64,000 nt of DNA from Hymenobacter sp. BT18 (GTDB lineage Bacteria; Bacteroidota; Bacteroidia; Cytophagales; Hymenobacteraceae), in NCBI RefSeq assembly GCF_012273015.1, contig NZ_CP050954.1:62001-126000 (forward strand), read 5' to 3'. The position numbers were made by a program, and so were the translations under genes. Numbering within the stretch: the first letter of the stretch is position 1; every line of letters begins with the position of its first letter. Below the pieces are notes generated by a model, which was not told where the DNA came from, did no database searches, and saw only the letters and a program-made list of their open reading frames with translations. Positions 25,663 to 34,110 of this stretch are shown piece by piece.

Positions 25663-28600
25663 GAAGGTCACGTTCAGGCCGGTGGTGAAGGTGAGGGGAA
25701 TGGGGTAGCCGAACGTCTGGATTTCGGGGTCGAGGCTGGTGTAGGCGTTGGGGCCTTTGCGGTCTTTGAGGGTGAGCAGGTTGGTGCCCTGCACGTAGAG
25801 GCGCACTTGCTGTAGGCGCAGGCGGCCCGCCAGGTGCTGGGGCACGGAGTAGCCCAGCTGGGCGTTGCGCAGCTTCAGGTAAGAGCCGTTTTCAACGAAG
25901 TAGCTCGACTGGCGCAGCTCGTTGTTCTGGTTGAGCAGGGACACGGCGGGAATGGTGGAGCCGTTGTTTTCGGGCGTCCAGGCATCCAGCACGCGCTTGC
26001 CCCAGTTTTCGCCGGTCACGTAGCTGAAGTCGGTGCGGAACTTTGTTTCGTTGTACACCTCCAAGCCCTGCACGCCCTGCCAGAACAGCTGCACGTCGAA
26101 GCCCTTGTAGCTGGCGCCCAGGTTCAGGCCATAGATGAAGTCGGGCTGGTTGCTGGTAATCCAGGTCTGGTCGAAGTTGTCGATTTTGCCGTCCCCGTTC
26201 AGGTCGCGGTAGCGGATGCGGCCGGGACCGGCCCCTACCTGGGTGGCGTGGGTATCTACCTCGCCCTGGCTCTGGAAGAGGCCCTCGGCCACGTAGCCGT
26301 AGCGCGAGCCAAAGGGCTGCCCGATGATGGTCACGTCCTGTCCGTTGCCGCCGTAGGCGTTGATAACCTCGCGGGGCAGGGCCGTAACCTGGTTGCGGTA
26401 GCTGCTCAGGTTGCCCGTGATGTTGTAGGCAAAGCCGCTGCCGGCCAGCTCGTTCTGGTAGCCGAGCAGGAACTCCCAGCCCTTGTTTTCGATGGAGGCG
26501 CCATTCACGAACCGGTCACCGCCTTCGCCTACCACCGCCAGGTACGGCGGCTTCACCAGAATGTCCTTGGTGTTCTTCACGAAGTAGTCCACCGAGCCGG
26601 TGAGCTTGTTCTGGAGCAGGCCAAAGTCCAGGCCGATGTTGGTTTGGGTGGTGGTTTCCCATTTCAGCTGGTCGTTGCCCTGCTGAAAGCGGCGGTACCC
26701 CGAGGGCAGGGCCCCGGCTTTGTTGCCGGCAATGTCGTAGGCCGTGCCCTGGTCGGGGTCCCAGGTGGGGTCGGTGCCGTACACGGGGCGGTAGAGGCTG
26801 TAGGCTGCGTCGTAGGCAATGTCCTGGTTGCCGGTCTGGCCCCAGCCGGCACGCAGCTTCAGATCCGATACCAGCGCTACGTTGTCTTTCAGGAAGCTTT
26901 CCTCCGAGATGCGCCAGCCCGCCGAAGCCGCCGGAAACACGCCAAACTGGTTTTCCTTGCCGAAGCGGGAGCTGCCGTCCCGGCGCAGCGTAACCGAGGC
27001 CAGGTACCGCTCATTAAAGGCGTAGTTGACTTTGCCGAAGTACGAAGCCAGCCGGTAAGCCGAGGCAAAGCCGCCGTTGTCCTTGTTGGCCGAGCCCGCG
27101 TCGAGGTAGGCATAGTCTAGGTCTTCGATGGCGAAGCCCGTGCGCTGGGCCGATATTTCGGTGAAAGTATAGCTGATGCGCTCCGTGCCGGCCAGCAAAT
27201 CCAGCTGGCTTTTGCCCAGTGTGAGGCTGTAGTTGAGCGTGTTCTGCCACACCCAGTTGCCGAAGGTGCGCTCCACATTCACTAGGCGGTTCAGGTTGTC
27301 GGACAAATAGCCCGACTTGTAGCGTTTAAACAAGCTGCGCTGGCTGAACAAGCTGTAGTCGATGCCGAAGCTGGTGCGCAGGTGCAGGTTTTTCACCAGC
27401 TCCAGGTCGGCAAAGGCGTTGCCAAAGGCCCGGTTGGTGGCCCCGTAGTTTTGCTTGTTGTCTTCCAGTAGGCGCACGGGGTTCTGGCGGTCGGCAATGC
27501 CATTTACCGGCCCACCCCAGCCCACGCCATCCACCGTGCGCACCGGCACAATGGCCAGCTGCAGCACCGATACGCCCAGAGCCTGCCGGTCTTCGCCATA
27601 GCTCTGGCGGCTGCGCGCCAGCGTCAGGTTTTCCCCTACTTTCAGCTTGCCATCCAGAAAAGAATAGTCCGAGTTCAGGCGGCCCGTGAAGCGCTTGAAG
27701 TTGGAGTACTTCACCACGCCGTCGTTGTCGTAGTAGTTCAGCGAGAACAGGGCATTGCCCCGCTCCCCGCCGCTGGCCAGGTTCACGTTGTAGCTCTGAA
27801 TCAGGGAGCGTTGCTGGATTTCCTCAAACCAGTTGGTGTCAGCAGCGCGCTGGGTCTTGTCGGCGTCGATGAACTCGGGCACTACTACCTCATCCAGTAC
27901 CGGGCGGCCATTGGCATCGGTGTGCGAGCGGAACGTGTAGAGCGGGCTGCTGGGCGTGAGGCCGTCGTTCACGGCCGCCTGCCAGTAGGTGCGGCCGTAC
28001 TCCTGGGTGTTGAGCATGGGCGCCAGCTCGCGCGGTTGCTGCACGGTGGCAAACGTGCTGAACTCCACCCGATTCAGCCCTTTGCGGGCCTTTCTGGTGG
28101 TGATGATGATGACGCCATTGCCGGCCCGGGAGCCGTAGATGCTGGCCGCCGAGGCATCCTTGAGCACCTGAATGCTCTCGATGTCGTTCTGGTTGAGCTG
28201 GTTGATGCCATCCTTGGTCGGGATGCCGTCAATCACGTACAGCGGGTCGTTGTTGCCGAGCGTGCCCAGCCCCCGGATGCGTACCGAAACACCCCCGTCG
28301 GGCGCTCCATCGGTGTTGATGCTCACGCCCGGCACGCGGCCCTGCAGGTTGCGCATGATGTTGCCGGAGGGCAGGTCTTTCACCTCGTCTACCTTCACCA
28401 CGGCCACGGCCCCGGTCAGGTCAGCCTTGCGTTGCACCTGGTAGCCGGTCACCACCACTTCGTCCAGGGCCGCCACGTCCGTAGCGAGCTTCACACTAAA
28501 GCTGGTGCGGCCCGCGGCGGATACTTCCTGGGTTTTGTAGCCGATAAAGGAAAAGATGAGCGTGGCGTTGTCGGGCACGCTCAGGCTGAACTCCCCGTTG

Positions 28601-28830
28601 GGGCCGGTGCTGGTCCCAATGGCCGTGCCTTTCACCACTACCGTTACGCCGGGTAGGCCCGCGCCCTGGTCGTCGGTGACACGGCCGCTGATGGGCGTTT
28701 CGGCCAGCCGGGCCGTGGCGCCGGCGTACCGGAGGGTAGCCGCCTGCACTGGCAAGGGCAGGGCCAGCGGCCCGGCCGCCAGCATGGACAGGAGCACCGC
28801 CTGCCGCACAAAGGGTACTGTTTCTTTCAT
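25660..28830 (-). CDS. SusC/RagA-family TonB-dependent outer-membrane transporter
   Basis: 1056 residues from ATG 28830 (MKETVPFVRQAVLLSML); 23 extra upstream codons are unlikely. A signal peptide is followed by a carboxypeptidase-D-like repeat (ISGRVTDDQGAGLPGVTVVV), the TonB box region (ALDEVVVTGYQVQRK), a plug with YGSRAGNGVIIITTRKA, and a 22-strand beta barrel ending in aromatic-rich ...TFTTGLNVTF. It imports oligosaccharides with energy from TonB. It heads the fructan operon after a 370-bp upstream region and is likely induced by the hybrid sensor encoded next to it. Confidence 0.97.
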   Translation of the reverse strand: MKETVPFVRQAVLLSMLAAGPLALPLPVQAATLRYAGATARLAETPISGRVTDDQGAGLPGVTVVVKGTAIGTSTGPNGEFSLSVPDNATLIFSFIGYKTQEVSAAGRTSFSVKLATDVAALDEVVVTGYQVQRKADLTGAVAVVKVDEVKDLPSGNIMRNLQGRVPGVSINTDGAPDGGVSVRIRGLGTLGNNDPLYVIDGIPTKDGINQLNQNDIESIQVLKDASAASIYGSRAGNGVIIITTRKARKGLNRVEFSTFATVQQPRELAPMLNTQEYGRTYWQAAVNDGLTPSSPLYTFRSHTDANGRPVLDEVVVPEFIDADKTQRAADTNWFEEIQQRSLIQSYNVNLASGGERGNALFSLNYYDNDGVVKYSNFKRFTGRLNSDYSFLDGKLKVGENLTLARSRQSYGEDRQALGVSVLQLAIVPVRTVDGVGWGGPVNGIADRQNPVRLLEDNKQNYGATNRAFGNAFADLELVKNLHLRTSFGIDYSLFSQRSLFKRYKSGYLSDNLNRLVNVERTFGNWVWQNTLNYSLTLGKSQLDLLAGTERISYTFTEISAQRTGFAIEDLDYAYLDAGSANKDNGGFASAYRLASYFGKVNYAFNERYLASVTLRRDGSSRFGKENQFGVFPAASAGWRISEESFLKDNVALVSDLKLRAGWGQTGNQDIAYDAAYSLYRPVYGTDPTWDPDQGTAYDIAGNKAGALPSGYRRFQQGNDQLKWETTTQTNIGLDFGLLQNKLTGSVDYFVKNTKDILVKPPYLAVVGEGGDRFVNGASIENKGWEFLLGYQNELAGSGFAYNITGNLSSYRNQVTALPREVINAYGGNGQDVTIIGQPFGSRYGYVAEGLFQSQGEVDTHATQVGAGPGRIRYRDLNGDGKIDNFDQTWITSNQPDFIYGLNLGASYKGFDVQLFWQGVQGLEVYNETKFRTDFSYVTGENWGKRVLDAWTPENNGSTIPAVSLLNQNNELRQSSYFVENGSYLKLRNAQLGYSVPQHLAGRLRLQQVRLYVQGTNLLTLKDRKGPNAYTSLDPEIQTFGYPIPLTFTTGLNVTF

Positions 28831-29202
28831 GGGAATTAGAAGGAATAAGGGAGCAACACCAGGGCCGGTAAGCGGCGACCGAAAACGATTCCGGAACAAG
28901 AGTCTAAAAGCTGCCGGCTGTAAGCACCGCCGCGCCGGCGGCCTCCGCTCCGGTTTAAAGAGGAGCAGGCCTGGTGGCGCGGGCTATAGCTTAGGGTAGG
29001 CGGGTAGCTTTCATGACTGATTGTTTCCCAAATCTCAGTCGGAATCCTAGCGGGGGCTTCCTGTATTCATTCAGATTCTTCTAAATTTTAGACCCAATTC
29101 CGCAAACGTTTTCTGTGCTGTAAATCAGGTGTTTATGAATAAAGTGGGTATAGATACTATAAGCCGAACTTCTATTTTTGATACCTGTTTTTCACTTTTG
29201 AT
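28831..29202 (-). promoter_or_regulatory. Regulatory region upstream of susC (no gene)
   Basis: 372 bp without a gene, AT-rich in its distal half (29050-29200). As the only long gap before the seven-gene locus it should hold the inducible promoter and the binding site of the hybrid regulator. I see no clear TAnnTTTG box on the minus strand, as expected for an activator-dependent promoter. No exact position is claimed. Confidence 0.4.
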
Positions 29203-31980
29203 TCAGGCACTGGGCGTGGTGTGCAGGGCCCGGAACTCCGAAGGCGACACTTGGTAGCGGGCTTTAAAGCTGGTGGAGAAGTACGAAGGCGTGGAGAAGC
29301 CTAGCTGGTAGGCAACTTCGGCAATGGTCAGCTCCTCGGTAAGCAGCAGCTGGCGCGCCTTGGTTAGGCGCTGGCTTTGGATAAAGTCGGTGACGCCCGT
29401 ACCCAACACCGCCTTTACTTTGCGGTAAAGCTGCACCCGCGAGATGCCCAGGCTGCGGGCCACGTCCTCCACGCTCAGGTCGGAGCGGGTGAGGTTGGCT
29501 TCCACAATGGCCGTGAGGTCGGCCAGGAATTTCTGGTCCACGCGCTGGGGCGCTACGGTGGCGGTGTCTACACTCAGCTCGCGGCGGAAATGCTCCCGCA
29601 GTTTGTCGCGGTTGGCTAGCAGCGTGCGCAGGCTTTCCAGCAGGAAGGTGGGGTTGAACGGCTTGGTCAGGTAAAGGTCGGCGCCGGCCTGCACGCCTTC
29701 TACCTGCTGCTCGGGGGCGCTGCGGGCCGTGAGCAGCACCACCGGAATGTGGGAGGTGCGCCAGTCCTCCTTGAGCTTGGCCACCACTTCCAGCCCACTG
29801 ATTTCGGGCAGCATCACGTCGCACACAATCAGGTCGGGAATGGTGTCGGCGGCCATGCGCAGCCCGGTGGTGCCATCGGTGGCCGCACTCACCTGAAAGT
29901 GTGGCCGCAGCTTCTGGACCAGAAAGGCGTTGACTTCGGGGTTATCTTCGATAATGAGCACCAGCGCCTCGCTCGTGGCGCCCTGGGCCAGGGCCGGTAG
30001 CGTGGTTTCGGTGGGACTTTCCGCAATGCCTTCTTCCAGGGTGAGCAGAGGAGCGGGGACAGGCGCCGTGGTGCTGGCCTTGAGGTTGGCCGGCAGCTCC
30101 AGCGGGAGCGTCACCACAAACGTGCTGCCCTGCCCCGCCTGACTGGTAAAGGATAACTGCCCCAGGTGCAGGCGCGTGAGGCCCAGCGCCAGGGCCAAGC
30201 CCATGCCCGAGCCTTTGGCCACCGACTGCTGGCCCTGGTAAAACCACTCGAAAATGTGCGCCTTATCCTGCTCGGAAATGCCGCGGCCGGTATCCTCCAC
30301 GCTCACGCGCACGGCCTGCTCGGCCGTCACCACCTGAATGCTGACGGTAATCTGCCCGCGCTCCGGGGTGAACTTCAGGGCGTTGGATAACAGGTTGAAG
30401 AATACCTTGTCCAGAATGTTGGCATCAAACCACAGCGGAATAACGGGCTGGGCTGGCAGGAACCGGAGGCTGATACCGCGCTGCCGGGCCGGGCGCTCAA
30501 ACACGTCCATAATCTCGCGCACAAACGCGACCAGATTACCTTCCGTGGCCCGCACCGGCATTTTCCCCACGTCAATCCTGCGGAAGTCCATCAGTTGGTT
30601 GACCAGCTGGAGCAGGCGCTGGGCATTGCGCCGGATCAGGCTTAAGTCGTGCCGGTGGGCGGCCGGCACGTTGCTGCCGCTGGTGAGCATTTCCTCCACC
30701 GGCCCCAGGATAAGGGTGAGCGGGGTGCGCAGCTCGTGGGAGAAGTTGGTGAAGAAGCGCAGCTTGGCTTCCGTTTCTACCCGGGCCTGCTCGGCAAACG
30801 CCTGAATCTGGTTGCGCTGGGACAGGATTTCCTGGTTTTGCAAGGCCAGCTGGTGGTTGATGCGGCGGTTGGCCCGAAAGGCCCGCCACACCAGCAGGCC
30901 CAGCAAGGCCGCACCCAGCAGGGCCGCCGCCAGCACGTAGAGCACCGTTTGCTGGCTGGCATAGGTGTCGCGCTGCTTGCGCAGCAGTTCTTGCTGCCGC
31001 TGGATATCCTGCTGCTGACTAGCCAGCTTCTCCGTCTGCAGCTTCATCGTCAGCACGTTGGTTGAGTCGATAACCATGGTGCTGAGAATGTTTTCCTTCT
31101 CGTAGGGCTGCTTGCGCAGGATTTTCATGGCCATGCGGATAGCCTCCTCCCCGCCCGGCGAATACAGCAGCGTGGCGTTGATAATGCCGTCCTGCACCAG
31201 CTGAATGCCGCCGTGGGGCCCCGGCAGACCGTCTACGCCCACAATTTTGATGCGCCGCTCCAGTCCTAGCTGCTTGCACACCTGGTAGGCTCCTAAGGCT
31301 AGCCGGTCGTTGTGGGCAAATATCAGGTCGATGTCCGGCTCCGCTTTCAGCACGGCCGGCAGCCGCGCCAGCACGGAGGGCCGCTCCCAGTTGCTGTTCA
31401 GCTCGCCTACCAGCCGGAGACCCGGATAAGCCGCTAGCGCCTGGGCAAAGCCGCGGTGCCGGTCAACGGCGGGGGAGGAGCCGGGGGCGCCCAGTATTTC
31501 CAGCACCCGGCCCTGCCGCCGAAGTAAGTTGGCCACGTAGTTGCCGGCCGTGCGGCCTACCTCTTCGTTGTTGCCGCCCACGTAGGCAGTATAGAGCTTG
31601 GAAGTGGTGCGCCGGTCCAGAATCACCACCGGGATGCCGCGGTTGTAGGCTTCCTCCACGATGGGCGTCACGGGCTCGGCCTCGTTGGCCGACACAATCA
31701 GCAAGTCGATGCCTTCCTGCAGGAACTCTCGGATGTGTTTCTCCTGCAGGGCACTGCTGTTGTGGGCATCCTTCATCCGAAACGTTACCTCCGGATAAAA
31801 GCTCAGCTCTTTCTGCATGCCCGCCAGCATGGCCAGGCGCCAAGCATCCCCGTTGGTGCACTGCGAGAAGCCAATGACGTAGCCTGGTTTGGCCGCCGCC
31901 TTCGCTTGGTTACCCCACAGCGTAGCCGTCACCAGAACGACGCCTACAATCAGCCTGCTTACGTGAGCAATAGAAATCAT
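29203..31980 (-). CDS. Hybrid two-component regulator with periplasmic sugar-binding sensor
   Basis: 925 residues from ATG 31980; a longer frame would start within a few bases of the predicted transcript start. A signal/anchor helix (8-22) is followed by a periplasmic-binding domain of the ribose/LacI type (about 32-310: GYVIGFSQCTNGDAWR, IVSANEAEPVTPIV, FAHNDRLALGAY), a coiled linker and one TM helix (346-365). Next come a histidine kinase (H415 in NFSHELRTP; GHKL ATPase with EDTGRGISE), a receiver (D721 in IVCDVMLP) and a C-terminal AraC DNA-binding domain (about 820-920). The design matches the fructose-sensing HTCS of Bacteroides thetaiotaomicron (BT1754), which controls a levan locus. 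Sensing of fructose is inferred from that parallel and the locus. Confidence 0.95.
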   Translation of the reverse strand: MISIAHVSRLIVGVVLVTATLWGNQAKAAAKPGYVIGFSQCTNGDAWRLAMLAGMQKELSFYPEVTFRMKDAHNSSALQEKHIREFLQEGIDLLIVSANEAEPVTPIVEEAYNRGIPVVILDRRTTSKLYTAYVGGNNEEVGRTAGNYVANLLRRQGRVLEILGAPGSSPAVDRHRGFAQALAAYPGLRLVGELNSNWERPSVLARLPAVLKAEPDIDLIFAHNDRLALGAYQVCKQLGLERRIKIVGVDGLPGPHGGIQLVQDGIINATLLYSPGGEEAIRMAMKILRKQPYEKENILSTMVIDSTNVLTMKLQTEKLASQQQDIQRQQELLRKQRDTYASQQTVLYVLAAALLGAALLGLLVWRAFRANRRINHQLALQNQEILSQRNQIQAFAEQARVETEAKLRFFTNFSHELRTPLTLILGPVEEMLTSGSNVPAAHRHDLSLIRRNAQRLLQLVNQLMDFRRIDVGKMPVRATEGNLVAFVREIMDVFERPARQRGISLRFLPAQPVIPLWFDANILDKVFFNLLSNALKFTPERGQITVSIQVVTAEQAVRVSVEDTGRGISEQDKAHIFEWFYQGQQSVAKGSGMGLALALGLTRLHLGQLSFTSQAGQGSTFVVTLPLELPANLKASTTAPVPAPLLTLEEGIAESPTETTLPALAQGATSEALVLIIEDNPEVNAFLVQKLRPHFQVSAATDGTTGLRMAADTIPDLIVCDVMLPEISGLEVVAKLKEDWRTSHIPVVLLTARSAPEQQVEGVQAGADLYLTKPFNPTFLLESLRTLLANRDKLREHFRRELSVDTATVAPQRVDQKFLADLTAIVEANLTRSDLSVEDVARSLGISRVQLYRKVKAVLGTGVTDFIQSQRLTKARQLLLTEELTIAEVAYQLGFSTPSYFSTSFKARYQVSPSEFRALHTTPSA

Positions 31981-32059
31981 GGATTCAGGAACAGTCGGGA
32001 TGCCGAGTGGGCTCTGCAAAGGTGGCTCGAAGGCCAACGAAAACAGCATACACTTCGTG

Positions 32060-32067
32060 CAAACTTA
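32060..32067 (-). promoter_or_regulatory. Promoter -7 box for the hybrid regulator
   Basis: Minus-strand TAAGTTTG, matching TAnnTTTG, 79 bp upstream of the chosen start. It suggests basal expression independent of the susC promoter. Confidence 0.5.
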
Positions 32068-32178
32068 CGCGGACTATGCCGGCAGTTGGCGGTAATTGGA
32101 CAATTGAGTTGAGCGTCTGGCCACGTCGATTGATCCGTCAGTATATGCCTCTATCGGGTGGATAACTTAAGCATATAG

Positions 32179-32226
32179 CTGTAAAAGACTATGCCCGGCC
32201 ATTTGGCCGGGCATAGTCTTTTACAG
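32179..32226 (-). terminator. Terminator after accC, perfect 22-bp stem
   Basis: Arms 32179-32200 and 32205-32226 pair without mismatch around a 4-nt loop; the core is GCCCGGCC/GGCCGGGC with TCTTTT in the outer stem. It begins 15 bp beyond the accC stop. Confidence 0.8.
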
Positions 32227-32240
32227 TAACCTGACATGCT

Positions 32241-33752
32241 TTACCGCACGCCCAGCCGGTTCCGCTTCCAGGCCGAGCCGGTAGCAACCGAAGCATCGGC
32301 CGGAGCGGGGGTTGCGCCGGATTTCTTTTCCGCGAGCAGCATGGCCGTGAGCACGGCGGCAAGCTTGGCGGTGGCTTCGTCGGGGGCGGCGGGCTTCAGG
32401 CTCTCGGGCGTGAAGTGGTCCTTGATGAAGTTGGTGTCGAAGTTGCCGCTCACGAAGGCCGGGTGCCGGAGCACGTAGCTCCCGAAGCCCAGCGTCGTTT
32501 GGATGCCGGTAATCTGGTACTCGTCGATGGCGCGCAGCATGCGGGCAATGGCCTCCTCGCGCGTGGCCCCGAAGGTGACGAGCTTGGCAATCATCGGGTC
32601 GTAGTAAATCGGGATGTCCATGCCCTGCTCGAAGCCGTCATCGACGCGCACGCCCGGGCCCTGGGGGCGCACGTAGGTCGTGAGCGTCCCGATGTCGGGC
32701 AGGAAGTTGTTTTGCGGGTCTTCGGCGTACACGCGCAGCTCCAGGGCGTGGCCGTTGATGCTCAGGTCTTCCTGGCGGAAGGCGAGGGGCTGGCCCTGGG
32801 CCACCTTAATCTGCTCCTTTACCAGGTCGAGGCCGGTAATCTGCTCCGTGACAGGATGTTCCACCTGCAGGCGGGTGTTCATCTCCAGGAAGTAGAAGTT
32901 GCGCTGGTCGTCGAGCAGGAACTCCACGGTGCCGGCCCCGGTGTAGTTGCAGGCCCGGGCCACGTCCACGGCGCAGCGGCCCATTTCGGCGCGCAGCTCG
33001 GGCGTGAGCACCGAGGAAGGGGCTTCCTCAATCACCTTCTGGTGGCGGCGCTGAATGCTGCACTCGCGCTCAAACAGGTGCACGATGTTGCCGTGCTCGT
33101 CGCCCAGCACCTGAATTTCGATGTGGCGCGGCCCGGTCACGAACTTCTCAATGAACACGGCCCCGTCGCCGAAGGCCGATACCGCTTCGTTGATAGCCAG
33201 CTGCATCTGCTCCTCGAACTCCTCCACATTGTGCACCAGGCGCATGCCCTTACCGCCCCCGCCGGCCGAGGCCTTAATCAGAATCGGAAAACCTACCTGC
33301 TGGGCAATCTGCTTGGCCTCAGCCACGTCCGAAATAGCCTCGGCGGTGCCCGGCACCAGCGGAATGTTGTAGGCCTGCACGGCCTGCTTGGCCGAGAGCT
33401 TGTCGCCCATAATATCCATCGCCTCTGGGGAGGGCCCTACGAAGATCAGCCCGGCTTCTTTTACCTGACGGGCAAACTCGGCGTTTTCGCTCAGGAAGCC
33501 GTAGCCGGGGTGAATTGCATCGACGCCCAATTGCCTGCACACTTCCAGGATTTTGTCGCCGCGCAGGTAGCTGTCTTTGCTGGCGGGCGGGCCCACGCAC
33601 ACAGCCTCGTCGGCGTAGCGCACGTGCAGGGCGTTGCGGTCGGCCTCGGAGTAGATGGCCACGGTTTGCAGGCCCATTTCCTTGGCCGAGCGCAGCACGC
33701 GCAGGGCAATTTCACCGCGGTTGGCTACGAGCAGCTTGGTAATTTTCTTCAT
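32241..33752 (-). CDS. accC: Acetyl-CoA carboxylase biotin carboxylase subunit
   Basis: 503 residues. N-terminal LLVANRGEIALRVLRSAKEMG, the ATP-grasp glycine-rich loop ASAGGGGKGMRLVHN, biotin-carboxylase signatures YFLEMNTRLQVEHPVTE and LRVYAED. It carboxylates biotin on the carrier protein in the first step of fatty acid synthesis. The last ~45 residues are an Ala/Pro-rich tail ending SAWKRNRLGVR; a second copy of the 3' end lies at 17210-17326. No accB is adjacent. It is terminated by a perfect 22-bp stem. Confidence 0.95.
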   Translation of the reverse strand: MKKITKLLVANRGEIALRVLRSAKEMGLQTVAIYSEADRNALHVRYADEAVCVGPPASKDSYLRGDKILEVCRQLGVDAIHPGYGFLSENAEFARQVKEAGLIFVGPSPEAMDIMGDKLSAKQAVQAYNIPLVPGTAEAISDVAEAKQIAQQVGFPILIKASAGGGGKGMRLVHNVEEFEEQMQLAINEAVSAFGDGAVFIEKFVTGPRHIEIQVLGDEHGNIVHLFERECSIQRRHQKVIEEAPSSVLTPELRAEMGRCAVDVARACNYTGAGTVEFLLDDQRNFYFLEMNTRLQVEHPVTEQITGLDLVKEQIKVAQGQPLAFRQEDLSINGHALELRVYAEDPQNNFLPDIGTLTTYVRPQGPGVRVDDGFEQGMDIPIYYDPMIAKLVTFGATREEAIARMLRAIDEYQITGIQTTLGFGSYVLRHPAFVSGNFDTNFIKDHFTPESLKPAAPDEATAKLAAVLTAMLLAEKKSGATPAPADASVATGSAWKRNRLGVR

Positions 33753-33810
33753 GGAGGTGAGGATAGGAGCGGGTGGGAGGGGTCTAGGTCGTTACGGGTG
33801 TTCATGCAGC

Positions 33811-33906
33811 CCGTCCTGCTGAGCTTGTCGAATACTCTCTACCGCTGGCTAATCAATAGCCTTACAACGAAACGGGAGAGATGCTTCGACAAGCTCAGCA
33901 GGACGG
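33811..33906. repeat. Foldback repeat with perfect 22-bp arms
   Basis: 33811-33832 and 33885-33906 are perfect inverted copies (core CTGCTGAGCTTGTCGAA), 52 bp apart. It occupies the spacer between the divergent accC and serine palmitoyltransferase genes. The word AGAGATGCTTCGAC also occurs at 45278-45291. The rest of the 358-bp gap contains only the promoter region at 33994-34042. Confidence 0.8.
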
Positions 33907-33993
33907 TCCTTTACCTGATAATAGGCCATTCAGCACCCAAAGAAACGCCATTCCAACGGCACCATCAACCTGGCCGGGGCAAATCCTGGAAGG

Positions 33994-34024
33994 TTGGATG
34001 CCTGCCCGCTGCGGGCTACCTTTG
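33994..34024 (+). promoter_or_regulatory. Promoter for the serine palmitoyltransferase candidate
   Basis: TTG at 33994-33996 and TACCTTTG at 34017-34024 are 20 bp apart, the spacing of the Bacteroidota -33/-7 pair. A second box, TAACTTTG, lies at 34035-34042. Confidence 0.6.
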
Positions 34025-34110
34025 CGGATTGCCATAACTTTGCACATCCCCGGCGGTTGGGCTTTTGGCCGTAGCCGCTTGTTTTCGTTTCACATTCAAC
34101 CCGTTCCTTC

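Noticed and set aside
23848-27120. Long plus-strand frames opposite susD and susC
   Set aside because: Their translations are Val/Gly/His-rich with no recognisable motifs; the SusC/SusD genes on the minus strand explain the region.
33811-33906. CRISPR-like repeats in the intergenic foldbacks
   Set aside because: Only single inverted pairs occur, with no regularly spaced direct repeats or cas genes anywhere in the window.
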